Positions 34,676 through 43,748 of a DNA stretch of 64,000 bases are shown one piece after another (position 1 is the stretch's first letter; every line of letters starts with the position of its first letter). Under the pieces are notes generated by a model. That model was not told the DNA's origin. It worked only from the letters and a program-made list of their open reading frames with translations, and did not search any database. A program made the translations under genes and the position numbers. The DNA is from Acetobacteraceae bacterium (GTDB lineage Bacteria; Pseudomonadota; Alphaproteobacteria; Acetobacterales; Acetobacteraceae), in NCBI GenBank assembly GCA_947475245.1, contig CANJLW010000023.1, positions 1 through 64,000 on the forward strand, given 5' to 3'.

Positions 34676-35866
34676 CTACTCGGCCGCGGCAGCTTCGGGA
34701 ACGCCGAGTTCGAGGAGGCGCGGCGCGACTTCTTTGCCGAACAGGTTGATATTGTCCTTTGCGTCCTGGTGCGACAGATGGCCGCCCTGACCGAAGAACA
34801 GGAGATGCCCCACGCCGCCCATGCGCGTGTTGAACGCCTTGATCTGGTTGAAGACGTCGTCCGGTGTGCCGGCGAACACTGTTTCCGTGTCCATGAACTG
34901 CTCGACCGTCGCGGTGCGGTGATTGATCTGCACCCCGTGGCGATCGGTGACGATGCGGTTGGCCCGGGGGCCGGACTTCAGGATCGCCACGTTCGCCCCC
35001 AAGGAGTTGTAACCCGGCGGGTTGGAGAACGGCTCAGCCACGACCGGCGCGGTTCGAACATACTCCGCGATGATATCGGCGCGCCGTAGGCCTTCTTCGC
35101 GTGTCTTGCCGACGCCGATGATCGCGGCATAGGCCATGCGATCAGGTCCGGCTTCCCAGCCAAGTTCGCGGGCACGCTTGCGATACGCATCATACATCGG
35201 TTTGGCTAAACCGCCCGACAGCAAGGTACCGACGACATGACCGCGTTCGGCGGCCAACACGCCGGTCTCCACGCTCATGCCTGTCATCCAGATCGGCGGC
35301 GTGGGCTGCTGGATCGGGCGCGGCCAGATGTTCACATTGCGGTACTGGAAAAACTCACCTTCCCAGGAGAACGGACCGGTATGCGTCGACAAGGCCTTTA
35401 CGATGAGATCATGGGCTTCCCAATAGCGCCGCATCAGGCGGCCGGGATTGGAATTCGCCGGCGCGATCTCGTAGGGCGCGCCCTTGACCAACCCCATTTC
35501 CAGCCGACCGCCGCAGAGGCAATCAAGCCAGGCCATTTCCTCGGCGACGCGCACCGGATCGGGACGGTTGGCGATCGGATTGCCCAGTGTCAGCAGGCGG
35601 GCCTTCTTGGTTTCCCGCGCGATGATCGACAGCGCCATCGGCACCGACACGGTCATGCAGGTGGCGGTGCTATGGTGCTCGTTCACCATGATGTTCAGCC
35701 CGACTTCGTCGCACAGCGCGAACTCGTCGAGATAGCGGTTGAGCAGCGTTCCGGCCTCGACCGGGTCAAGGTTTTCGCTGGGGAAGTTCACTCGCAACGA
35801 ACCGCGTTCCAGCCCTTTGTCCCAGGCCGGATGATACGCCATTTCGGAAAAATACCAGGTCTTCAC
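34676..35866 (-). CDS. LLM-class flavin-dependent oxidoreductase
   Basis: The product is 396 residues. The luciferase-like TIM barrel is marked by NEHHSTATCMTVSVPMALSI near 63-80, TLGNPIANRPDPVRVAEEMA near 92-112, LDCLCGGRLEMGLVKG, and IWMTGMSVETGVLAAERG. These enzymes use FMNH2 and O2 to oxidise or cleave organic substrates, including C-N and C-S bonds. A separate flavin reductase is not seen nearby, though the ferredoxin reductase lies 3 kb away. It is followed by the LRR gene and preceded by an alpha/beta hydrolase. Confidence 0.85.
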   Translation of the reverse strand: MKTWYFSEMAYHPAWDKGLERGSLRVNFPSENLDPVEAGTLLNRYLDEFALCDEVGLNIMVNEHHSTATCMTVSVPMALSIIARETKKARLLTLGNPIANRPDPVRVAEEMAWLDCLCGGRLEMGLVKGAPYEIAPANSNPGRLMRRYWEAHDLIVKALSTHTGPFSWEGEFFQYRNVNIWPRPIQQPTPPIWMTGMSVETGVLAAERGHVVGTLLSGGLAKPMYDAYRKRARELGWEAGPDRMAYAAIIGVGKTREEGLRRADIIAEYVRTAPVVAEPFSNPPGYNSLGANVAILKSGPRANRIVTDRHGVQINHRTATVEQFMDTETVFAGTPDDVFNQIKAFNTRMGGVGHLLFFGQGGHLSHQDAKDNINLFGKEVAPRLLELGVPEAAAAE

Positions 35867-35885
35867 GATCGTGGTTCCCGTCCGG

Positions 35886-36641
35886 TCAGGAGATGAGGGA
35901 GGCGAAAGCGTCCGGCTGCTCCCAATGCGGGTAGTGGCCGGCGTTTGGAATGGTCGTCAGGGTGGCACCGGCGATTTCCGCCTTCCAGCCTTCCGCGTAA
36001 TCCAGGCTGACGATGCCGTCTTGCTCGCCCCACAACAAACGCGTCGGAATATCGATCCGATGCAGCCATCGCTTCAGTCGCGGGTTGTGCATATAGGGTT
36101 TCCAACCGAAAACCGCGAGCGACTCCCGTCCACGCGCGATGCCGGCCAGTTCGGCGTCGGGTAACGCCATGTAGTCGATCTCGCCCTTGGCCTGGTCGGC
36201 CCAGGCAAGACGCATGAACTCCGAGCGGGGGATCGAGTGCATGTCGACGATATCGCGATCCAGAACGCCGCGGACCTTAATGCCGAGCGGGGCGGAGAGG
36301 ATGAGTGAGTCAAAGCGTTCGGTGTTGCGAACCGCCATCTCCGCCGCGATCCAGCCGCCGAAGCAGGCACCGACCAGGACCGCGTTCTCCAGTTTCAGTT
36401 CGGCGGCGAGGTCGAGATACAGGTAGGCGAGGTCGTCGACCGTGCCGAACCAGTCAGGGAGTGCGGAGCCGCCGAACCCTGGATGGTGCGGCGCGATGAC
36501 CCGATGAGTACGGGCCAGCGCGTCGAGCCATGGTCGGTTTGGTTGCAGCCCTTCGCCGGGGTGCAAAAACAGCAGCGGGCGGCCGGATCCGCGCTCTTCC
36601 AGTTCGAGCGAAACGCCCGATACCGTTAAGTGCCGGCTCAT
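35886..36641 (-). CDS. Alpha/beta hydrolase with Cys at the nucleophile position
   Basis: The product is 251 residues. It has FLHPGEGLQPN, HHPGFGGS, then the elbow VGACFGGW at about 92-99. Cys replaces the usual Ser (G-x-C-x-G), as in dienelactone hydrolases. The acid is likely in GEQDGIV and the His in NAGHYPHWEQP. The overall pattern resembles MhpC/RutD-like carbon-carbon or carbamate hydrolases. It lies 19 bases upstream of the LLM oxygenase, suggesting it acts on the oxygenase product. Substrate is unknown. Confidence 0.82.
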   Translation of the reverse strand: MSRHLTVSGVSLELEERGSGRPLLFLHPGEGLQPNRPWLDALARTHRVIAPHHPGFGGSALPDWFGTVDDLAYLYLDLAAELKLENAVLVGACFGGWIAAEMAVRNTERFDSLILSAPLGIKVRGVLDRDIVDMHSIPRSEFMRLAWADQAKGEIDYMALPDAELAGIARGRESLAVFGWKPYMHNPRLKRWLHRIDIPTRLLWGEQDGIVSLDYAEGWKAEIAGATLTTIPNAGHYPHWEQPDAFASLIS

Positions 36642-36692
36642 TGTCGTATCCTCCGTCGTGTCGTTCCGACGGAGCCTAGAATGGATTACGCG

Positions 36693-38024
36693 TTACGGCC
36701 AGAGTTCGCGCAGTCCGGACGTCGGGTCGGGATCGATAATGGGCGCCAAAGCCTTGGCGATCGCCAGTAGACGCGCGTCAGACATCCGCTTGCCCACCAG
36801 AGTTACGCCGACCGGCAGGTTCTTCGGCCCGCGGCAAGACGGGATGCCGACATTCGGGACGTGGAGGAGCGTCCACATGCTGTTGAAGATCGCATTTCCC
36901 GTTGTATGCAACCCTTCCGGTGCCTCTCCGCAGGAACTTGGCGTCAGGATCACATCCAACTCGGGTCCGAACAGAGCGTCGAACATGGGCCGGCAGGAAT
37001 CCGCCAGTGCATAGCTGGCAAGCAGCTTTTCCGGTGACGTGCCGCGCGCGTTCTCCACCTTGGCGCGCAGGTCGGGTGCCAGGATCGGATAGGCGTTGAC
37101 GTATTCCGGCAGGAACGAAGCGCCGCCCTCGGCGTTGACGATGTCGCCGTGCGCCTCGTGCATGCGATTGAATGGTTCCGGCAGTGTCAATTCCTCGACG
37201 ATCGCGCCGGCGTCGGCCAGGCGCTTCGATGCCGTCGCCAACGCCATTTCCCCACCCGGCTCGATCGCATGCCAGACCGGGCTTTTGCACACGCCGACGC
37301 GCAGCCCCTTGACCTCGATCGGCGTCGTGTCTTCGGCCAGGCGGAACGCTTTGCCCACCAGGATCAGATCGTCGACGCAGTGGCCATACCAACCGACAGT
37401 ATCCAACGTCATGGAGGACATCCGCACGCCTTCGCGGCTGACCAAATTCCACGACGGCTTCAGGCCATAGATGCCGTTGAACGATGCCGGCCGGATATGC
37501 GATCCGCCGGTTTGTGTGCCGAATGCCAGCGGCACCTGAAAGTCCCCGACCGCAGCGCCCGAGCCGGACGACGACCCGCCGGGCGTGTGTGCCTTGTTAT
37601 AGGGGTTGGTCGTCACCGCCTTCCGCCCGCCGGAAGCGAATTCGACCGTGTCGGTCTTGCCCATAATCAACGCGCCCGCGCCGCGCACGACCGCGATCGG
37701 TGCCGAATCCCGTCCAACCCGCACCCCGTCATAGATTGGCGAGTTGTGGGTCGTGGGATAGTCCGCTGTATCGAAAATGTCCTTCACCCCGAACAGCAGC
37801 CCGTGCAGCGGACCTTTCGGGGCGAGTTTGTCGAGTTCGCGCGCGCGCCGGATCACGTGGTCCGGATCGAGCCAAAGCCATGCCTTCACCACAGCGTCGC
37901 GCGCCGCCACGCGCGCCAGACAGGATCGCGCCAGTTCCTCGCACGACATCTTCTTGGTTGCGATCAGCGCGGCCGCATCCGATGCAGTCATTTGCGCGGG
38001 TTCGGTTGCCGTCATATGAGTCAT
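36693..38024 (-). CDS. Amidase (amidase-signature family)
   Basis: The product is 443 residues. The Ser-cisSer-Lys triad is visible: GVKDIFDTADY (Lys near 80), GGSSSGSGAAVG near 154-165 and TQTGGSHIRPASFNGIYGLK with the nucleophile near 178. Such enzymes hydrolyse amides or carbamates to acid and ammonia. It is 12 bases downstream of the formamidase-like gene on the same strand and follows the AtzE/AtzG-like pair, forming a four-gene amidase operon. The substrate is not inferable. Confidence 0.88.
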   Translation of the reverse strand: MTHMTATEPAQMTASDAAALIATKKMSCEELARSCLARVAARDAVVKAWLWLDPDHVIRRARELDKLAPKGPLHGLLFGVKDIFDTADYPTTHNSPIYDGVRVGRDSAPIAVVRGAGALIMGKTDTVEFASGGRKAVTTNPYNKAHTPGGSSSGSGAAVGDFQVPLAFGTQTGGSHIRPASFNGIYGLKPSWNLVSREGVRMSSMTLDTVGWYGHCVDDLILVGKAFRLAEDTTPIEVKGLRVGVCKSPVWHAIEPGGEMALATASKRLADAGAIVEELTLPEPFNRMHEAHGDIVNAEGGASFLPEYVNAYPILAPDLRAKVENARGTSPEKLLASYALADSCRPMFDALFGPELDVILTPSSCGEAPEGLHTTGNAIFNSMWTLLHVPNVGIPSCRGPKNLPVGVTLVGKRMSDARLLAIAKALAPIIDPDPTSGLRELWP

Positions 38025-38036
38025 CCTTTGCTGCGA

Positions 38037-38984
38037 TCAGAAAAGCAGGCCCTTTTTCAGCATGCCGTGCACGCCTTTTTCGCCGTTCACCGTCTGCGTC
38101 ACGTGGAAATCGACGGCCAGCGAACAGAATGCGTAAGCCTGTTCGCGCGACAGGTTCGACCGTGAGCAGATGAACGCGATCATTTCGCGCAGCGCCTGCT
38201 TCATCGCCTGATCCAAGTCCTCGTTCATCCCCATACTGATGAAATGCGTCGGCGTTTCCGCGCGCGGCATTTTGAACGGGACGCCGTTTGCCTTATGCAG
38301 CACGAAGGTGAATGTGCCGGTCAGGCACATTTCCAGTGCGGTGACGCAAACCTCGCCGTCGCCTTGCACGCCGTGTCCGTCGCCGACCGAGAAATTCGCG
38401 CCCTCTACCCAGACCGGCAGGAACAACGTGCTGCCCGCCGTCAGTTCCTTGTTGTCGAGATTGCCGCCATGGACGCGTGGCTCTTTGGAGGCGATGCGTC
38501 CGAAGGCCGGCGGCGGGGCCACGCCCATGACACCGAAGAACGGGGCCATTGCGAGTTCGGTGCCCCAGGGCAGCGTGCAGATCAGCCGTTCTTCGTCCAC
38601 CGGGATGTGCATCATGGTGGTTTCATGGAAATCTTCCGGCAGCGTGCCGGCCAGGGGGCGAATGACGTTATAGCCCCAATTGGCACCAGGAACGATCTTC
38701 TCGATGCGGATTTCCAGCATATCGCCCGGCTTGGCCCCGGCGATGGCGATCGGACCCGTCACGATGTGTCCGGCCCGTGTTCCCGGATTGGCGGCCAGAA
38801 TGGCCAGCAGTTCGGGGGGCGACTTCAAGGGCGAGCCGGGCGGCGGCATGATTTCGTCGCGGCCGGAAACGCACTGTACTTCCACCGTGTCCCCGGACTC
38901 GATGGTGATGATCGGCGGGAACTCGGCGTCGAACACGCCGATTCGGACCGTGTCCGGCGCGGCGCGCAAGGTATGAAGCGTCAT
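38037..38984 (-). CDS. Acetamidase/formamidase family protein
   Basis: The product is 315 residues. Residues such as ESGDTVEVQCVSG near 29, GHIVTGPIAIAGAKPGDMLE near 72-91, and GDGHGVQGDGEVCVTALEM near 205-223 (metal/active-site region) identify the acetamidase/formamidase family (FmdA-like). It releases ammonia from small amides. It sits between two amidase-signature genes on the same strand, consistent with a late step removing formamide or a related fragment. Confidence 0.85.
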   Translation of the reverse strand: MTLHTLRAAPDTVRIGVFDAEFPPIITIESGDTVEVQCVSGRDEIMPPPGSPLKSPPELLAILAANPGTRAGHIVTGPIAIAGAKPGDMLEIRIEKIVPGANWGYNVIRPLAGTLPEDFHETTMMHIPVDEERLICTLPWGTELAMAPFFGVMGVAPPPAFGRIASKEPRVHGGNLDNKELTAGSTLFLPVWVEGANFSVGDGHGVQGDGEVCVTALEMCLTGTFTFVLHKANGVPFKMPRAETPTHFISMGMNEDLDQAMKQALREMIAFICSRSNLSREQAYAFCSLAVDFHVTQTVNGEKGVHGMLKKGLLF

Positions 38985-39002
38985 GGGTTTGTTCTCCTGA
39001 GC

Positions 39003-40391
39003 TCAGCCGACCATCGAGGGGCGCTTTGCCCGGAAAGGGGTGGCTTTTTCGAAGGCGTCGGCAACCTGGAAGACCTTTGCCTCCTGGAACGGCTTACCCA
39101 CAAGTTGCACCGAAACCGGCAGACCCGCCGGCCCAAATCCGGCGCAAATCGCCATTGCCGGATAGCCCGACACATTGAACGGCATCGTGAAGCCGGGGCT
39201 TGCGAAGACATCCCAGCGCGGGATCGCGTCCATCTTCGGAGCCTCGCCGGGCGCGCCGGCGGTGATCACGATATCCAGATTGGTCATCGCGGCCTTGAGT
39301 TCCGCGCGCAGTTCACGCCGCCGGCGAACGGCTTGCACGTAGTCGACGCCGGATACCAATGCGCCCAGCATCAGCCGCCGCTGCACGCGCTCGCTGAAGT
39401 CCCCGAGCCGCGTGCGCGCCCATTCCTCGTAAGCCGAAGCACGCTCGGTGATCGAAATCAGCGAGCCGCACGCATGCCAATCCTGCAGGGGCGACAGCGT
39501 TACATCGACGACCTCGGCGCCGAGAGAACGGAACGTCGCCGCGGCATTGTCGATTCCGGCCTGCGTCGCCGCGGCGACCTTGTGATCGACCTCGTGAAAA
39601 TGCCGGATCACGCCGATACGCACCCCCTTCAGGCCGACGCCGATCAGGGCGGAGTAATCCGGCACGGCGCGATTGGCGCTGGCCGGGTCCTTGGGATCGT
39701 GCCCAGCCAGGGCCTGCAACATGATCGCGCAGTCTTCCGCGGTCCAGGCCATCGGACCGATATGGTCCAGGCTGAACGCAGCAGGCGCGACACCGGCTCT
39801 GGAGACCAACCCGTATGTCGGCTTCATGCCCGCAATCCCGCACAATGCGGCGGGACCGCGAATGGATCCGCCGGTATCCGTGCCGATGCCGCACAGGATC
39901 ATGCCCGCCGCGACCGCCGCCCCGGTTCCGCTCGACGAACCCGCGGTGAAGTGTTCCGGGTTCCAGGGATTGCGGGAAGGGGGCTTCGGTAGGTCAAACG
40001 AAGGGCCGCCATCGGCAAATTCATGCGTCGTCAACTTACCCATCAACACCGTGCCGGCCGCAGCCAACTTCGCGGCGCAAGTCGCATCGGAGTCCGGTAC
40101 ATTGTCGACAAGGATTTTCGATTGGCACGTTGTCGGGATGCCGGCGGTGTCGACGATATCCTTCAGTCCGATCGGAATGCCGTGCAACTTCCCGATCGGC
40201 CCGTCCTTCATAATGGCGGCCTCGGCGGCTTTTGCATCCGAAAGCGCGCGCTCCTCGGTCGGCAAAATGAAGGCATGCAGCGTGTTGTCCATGGCCGTCA
40301 TCCGCGCCAGGCACGCCTGCGTCAGTTCCACCGGAGACAACTTCTTGGCGGCGATCAGCGCCGCGGCCTCCGCGATCGTCGGTATGCTCAC
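39003..40391 (-). CDS. Amidase (AtzE-like, amidase-signature family)
   Basis: The product is 462 residues. Triad residues are in GLKDIVDTAGIP (Lys near 81), TAGSSSGTGAAV near 152-163 and GTDTGGSIRGPAALCGIAGM near 174 onwards. The GTG start overlaps the stop of the 65-residue AtzG/GatC-like gene (GTGA). That arrangement is the one seen in AtzG-AtzE, where the small protein stabilises the amidase. AtzE-like enzymes deaminate ureido or carboxybiuret-type compounds; here the true substrate is unknown. Confidence 0.87.
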   Translation of the reverse strand: MSIPTIAEAAALIAAKKLSPVELTQACLARMTAMDNTLHAFILPTEERALSDAKAAEAAIMKDGPIGKLHGIPIGLKDIVDTAGIPTTCQSKILVDNVPDSDATCAAKLAAAGTVLMGKLTTHEFADGGPSFDLPKPPSRNPWNPEHFTAGSSSGTGAAVAAGMILCGIGTDTGGSIRGPAALCGIAGMKPTYGLVSRAGVAPAAFSLDHIGPMAWTAEDCAIMLQALAGHDPKDPASANRAVPDYSALIGVGLKGVRIGVIRHFHEVDHKVAAATQAGIDNAAATFRSLGAEVVDVTLSPLQDWHACGSLISITERASAYEEWARTRLGDFSERVQRRLMLGALVSGVDYVQAVRRRRELRAELKAAMTNLDIVITAGAPGEAPKMDAIPRWDVFASPGFTMPFNVSGYPAMAICAGFGPAGLPVSVQLVGKPFQEAKVFQVADAFEKATPFRAKRPSMVG

Positions 40392-40585
40392 GCCAGGTCC
40401 TCCTCGGTGAAACCATAGGTATGCGCCAGTTCCGCCATCCGTCCGCGCGGTTGGCGAACCCGCGCCTTCATCGCGGCCAGACTTTCAGTGATGGTCTTCA
40501 GATCGGCCTTTTGCTCCGGGTTCAGCTCCAGCCCCGCGCTCGCCAACAGAAAATCCAGTGCCTCGTCCCCAATTTCAGAAGGCAT
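40388..40585 (-). CDS. AtzG/GatC-like small amidase partner
   Basis: The product is 65 residues, all helical (ALDFLLASAGLELNPEQKAD, LKTITESLAAMKARV). Size, helical content and direct GTGA overlap with an AtzE-like amidase match AtzG, which resembles GatC of the amidotransferase and wraps around the amidase. The C-terminal RGRMAELAHTYGFTEEDLA probably extends onto the partner. No tRNA-amidotransferase subunit B is present, so a gat role is unlikely. It is the first gene of the amidase operon. Confidence 0.65.
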   Translation of the reverse strand: MPSEIGDEALDFLLASAGLELNPEQKADLKTITESLAAMKARVRQPRGRMAELAHTYGFTEEDLA

Positions 40586-40678
40586 CGCTTATTCCCCTTG
40601 TATGGATGCAACGCATAGCCGCACGCTGGCACGAGAGTAGCAAGAAGCGGGCCGAGAGCGGCACCTCCTGGAGGAAAA

Positions 40679-41851
40679 ATGGAAGATCAGTTCAACGCCT
40701 TTGTTCCCGGCCCTCGCTGCACGGTCGACGGTGCGCCGGCCGGGCCGCTCGCCGGTTTGACCTTCGCGGTCAAGGACCTGATCGATGTCGCGGGCTGGGC
40801 GACAGGCGGCGGCAATCCCGATTGGGAGAGAGCCACGCCGACGCCCGATCGTCATGCCTGGATCGTCGAACGGCTGCTGTCCCGTGGGGCATCGATCATC
40901 GGCAAGACCGCAACCGACGAAGTGTCTTTGGGCATTCTTGGGGAGAATCCCTACACGGGGACGCCGGTTAACCCCGCCGCGCCCGATCGCGTTCCGGGAG
41001 GCTCGTCGTCCGGCTCCGCATCTGTTGCCGCGGCAGGTTTGTGCGATTTTGCCTTGGGGACGGATACCGGCGGGTCGGTTCGCGTTCCCGCCAGCTTTTC
41101 AGGCCTTTACGGCATTCGTCCGACGCATGGTCGGATCGATTTTTCGGGGATCGCGGTTCAGGCCCCGACGTCCGACACGGTCGGCTGGCTTGCACGGGAT
41201 GCGGAGGTTTTCGCGCGGGTCGGCGAGGCCGTTTTCGACGCGCCGCTACCCACGACGCTGCCGACCCGTCTGATCGTCGCGACCGACGCATTCGATTTCG
41301 CCGACCCAGATGTCGCGGCAGCCTTGCAGCCCATGGTCGACAAACTCTCTGGGATCATCGGCAATCGCGTCGATGGCGTCCTTGCGCCGCACGGCTTATC
41401 AGTCTGGAAGGCGGCACAGCGCACGCTGCAAAGCAGCGAAGCCTGGAAGACCTTCCAACCCTGGATTGACCGATACAATCCTCGGTTCGCCTTCGCCGTC
41501 GCGCGCAACCTCGTCCTGGGATCCATGATCACCGACGCCGAACGGACAAATGCTGCGCTGATGCGGGAGGAGGCGCGGGGGTATATCCGCCGGTTGCTGC
41601 CGCCGGACACAATCCTTTGCCTCCCGACGACGCCATTTCCCGCCCCACTGCTCGGTCAGTCCATTTCCGCTCTCGCTTACCCCAGAGAGCGGATTACCTG
41701 TCTCGCCTGTGTCGGCGGTCTGACCGGATCGCCGCAGGTCAATCTTCCCGGAGTGACCGTAAATGGTGCACCGATCGGACTATCGATCATCGGCGGTCGC
41801 GGCAGGGACCTGGACCTTCTGCGCGTCGCGCTGGAAATGAGTAAAAATTGA
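40679..41851 (+). CDS. Amidase (amidase-signature family)
   Basis: The product is 390 residues, the third amidase-signature enzyme in 5 kb. The triad lies in AVKDLIDVAGW (Lys near 32), GGSSSGSASVAAAGLCDFAL near 105-124 and GTDTGGSVRVPASFSGLYGI. AGGAGG-like AGGAAAA sits upstream of ATG. It is divergent from the AtzG-AtzE operon, sharing an intergenic region of 93 bases that should hold both promoters. Its length is shorter than the other two, as in AtzF/indoleacetamide-type amidases without a C-terminal extension. Confidence 0.86.
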   Translation: MEDQFNAFVPGPRCTVDGAPAGPLAGLTFAVKDLIDVAGWATGGGNPDWERATPTPDRHAWIVERLLSRGASIIGKTATDEVSLGILGENPYTGTPVNPAAPDRVPGGSSSGSASVAAAGLCDFALGTDTGGSVRVPASFSGLYGIRPTHGRIDFSGIAVQAPTSDTVGWLARDAEVFARVGEAVFDAPLPTTLPTRLIVATDAFDFADPDVAAALQPMVDKLSGIIGNRVDGVLAPHGLSVWKAAQRTLQSSEAWKTFQPWIDRYNPRFAFAVARNLVLGSMITDAERTNAALMREEARGYIRRLLPPDTILCLPTTPFPAPLLGQSISALAYPRERITCLACVGGLTGSPQVNLPGVTVNGAPIGLSIIGGRGRDLDLLRVALEMSKN

Positions 41852-42065
41852 TCGATCAATGACCGAACGGAGTGATGTAGCCTAGATTGTAGTTAACATC
41901 GGATTGGCGGGATTGTGGTTGCCGATTTTATGCGCTGATCCGGCGCGTTTGAATCGGTAACCTGCCCGCCAATCATCAGAGTGCCTGGGGCCATGGCGAA
42001 CCTCAATTCCGGCGTTGCGAAGGTCGCGACATGACACCGTCCCGCGTTGGCGCTAAGCCCGCGCG

Positions 42066-43718
42066 ATGCCGCGCATTACCGAACTCAAACTCCCCCTGGA
42101 TCACGATGCCGCCGCGCTCGAAGCCGCTGTTCGATCGGCGTTGGTCCTGCCCCCCGACGCCACACTCTCCTTCACCATAGCGCGCCGCGGCTACGATGCT
42201 CGGCGTCGATCCGCGATCCAATTGGTCTACACGATCGATGCGCGCGTGCCGGATGAGGGGGAGTGCCTGCGCCGTTGCGCCGACAACCCCCGCATCGGCC
42301 CCATCCCGGACCAGACCTATCGCTTTATCGTCGACGCACCCAACCGGGCAGCACCGCGTCCGGTCGTGATCGGGTGCGGCCCCTGCGGCCTTCTGGCGGC
42401 GTTGACCCTCGCGCAAATGGGCTTCCGTCCCTTGATCCTCGAACGCGGTCGCATTGTCCGCGAGCGCACCAAGGATACCTGGGGCTTGTGGCGCCGAGGC
42501 GTGCTGAAGCCGGAAAGCAACGTCCAATTCGGCGAAGGCGGGGCAGGCACATTCTCCGACGGCAAGCTTTACAGCGGCATCAAGGACTCGCGCCATCTCG
42601 GTCGCAAGGTCCTGGCGGAGTTCGTGGAGGCCGGCGCGCCCGAGGAAATCCTCTATGTCAGCAAGCCCCATATCGGCACCTTCCGATTGGTGACGGTGGT
42701 AGAGGGAATTCGCCGCAAAATCCTCGAACTCGGAGGGGAATACAGGTTCGACGCGCGCGTTGAGTCGATTGATCTGGATAGCGAGCGGCGCGTGCGCGGC
42801 CTGGTGCTGGACGGCGGCGAGTACATCGAGGCAACCCATGTCATCCTGGCCATCGGCCACAGCGCTCGCGATACCTTCGCCATGCTGCACGATCGGGGCG
42901 TCTATATGGAAGCGAAGCCGTTCTCGATCGGCGTCCGCATCGAGCATCCGCAGTCACTGATCGATCGGGCGCGTTTCGGTGCCTTCGCGGGCGATCCGAC
43001 GCTTGGTCCCGCCGACTATAAGCTGGTTCACCACGCCGCCAACGGCCGATCCGTCTACAGCTTCTGCATGTGTCCGGGGGGGCGCGTGGTCGCCGCGACC
43101 TCGGAAGCAGGGTGCGTGGCGACGAACGGCATGAGCCAGTATTCGCGCGCGGAGTTCAATGCCAATGCCGGGATCGTCGTCGGCGTAACCCCGGCCGATT
43201 ATCCCGATGGACCCCTCGCGGGGATCGCCTATCAGCGTCACTGGGAACGTCTGGCCTTCGAGGCCGGCGGAGGCACCTATGCCGCGCCGGTTCAGACCGT
43301 CGCGGATTTCCTCGCCGGCCGCCCATCGACCGACCTGGGCTCCGTCGTGCCTTCCTATAAGCCCGGCGTGACGCCGACCGATCTGGCGCTGTGCCTGCCC
43401 GATTTCGCGGTGGCAGCGATACGAGAGGCGCTGCCGGCCTTCGCCCGCCAGATCCCCGGCTTCGCGATGGATCAGGCGGTGATGACCGGCGTTGAAACCC
43501 GCACCTCGGCCCCGCTGCGGATGACCCGGCGGGCCGACGGGCAGAGTGTGAACACCGAAGGGCTGTTCCCAGCCGGGGAGGGCGCCGGCTACGCGGGCGG
43601 GATATTGTCCGCCGGGGTCGACGGCATCCGGGTCGCGGAAGCGGTGGCCGCGCGCATGACCGGGCGGGCGCCGATCGAATCCATGGTGCGGGGCGGGGCC
43701 TCCGGCGTTTACGGCTGA
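42066..43718 (+). CDS. FAD-dependent oxidoreductase (COG2509 family)
   Basis: The product is 550 residues. An N-terminal RNA-binding-like segment (about 1-90, VYTIDAR) precedes the FAD site IGCGPCGLLAALTLAQMGFR near 100-119. QFGEGGAGTFSDGKLYS follows near 158-174, with C-terminal TRTSAPLRM-like and FPAGEGAGYAGGI segments. This is the COG2509 dehydrogenase family of unclear substrate found widely in bacteria. It stands alone, upstream of aroE. The preceding 214 bases hold no recognised gene. Confidence 0.85.
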   Translation: MPRITELKLPLDHDAAALEAAVRSALVLPPDATLSFTIARRGYDARRRSAIQLVYTIDARVPDEGECLRRCADNPRIGPIPDQTYRFIVDAPNRAAPRPVVIGCGPCGLLAALTLAQMGFRPLILERGRIVRERTKDTWGLWRRGVLKPESNVQFGEGGAGTFSDGKLYSGIKDSRHLGRKVLAEFVEAGAPEEILYVSKPHIGTFRLVTVVEGIRRKILELGGEYRFDARVESIDLDSERRVRGLVLDGGEYIEATHVILAIGHSARDTFAMLHDRGVYMEAKPFSIGVRIEHPQSLIDRARFGAFAGDPTLGPADYKLVHHAANGRSVYSFCMCPGGRVVAATSEAGCVATNGMSQYSRAEFNANAGIVVGVTPADYPDGPLAGIAYQRHWERLAFEAGGGTYAAPVQTVADFLAGRPSTDLGSVVPSYKPGVTPTDLALCLPDFAVAAIREALPAFARQIPGFAMDQAVMTGVETRTSAPLRMTRRADGQSVNTEGLFPAGEGAGYAGGILSAGVDGIRVAEAVAARMTGRAPIESMVRGGASGVYG

Positions 43719-43748
43719 TCGGGGACTGTTGATCTCCGGCGGGAAGCG

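Noticed and set aside
37149-39992. Long plus-strand frames of 338 and 582 codons opposite the amidase and formamidase genes
   Set aside because: They are the antisense of clearly recognisable enzymes and have Arg/Gly-rich low-complexity composition typical of shadow frames.
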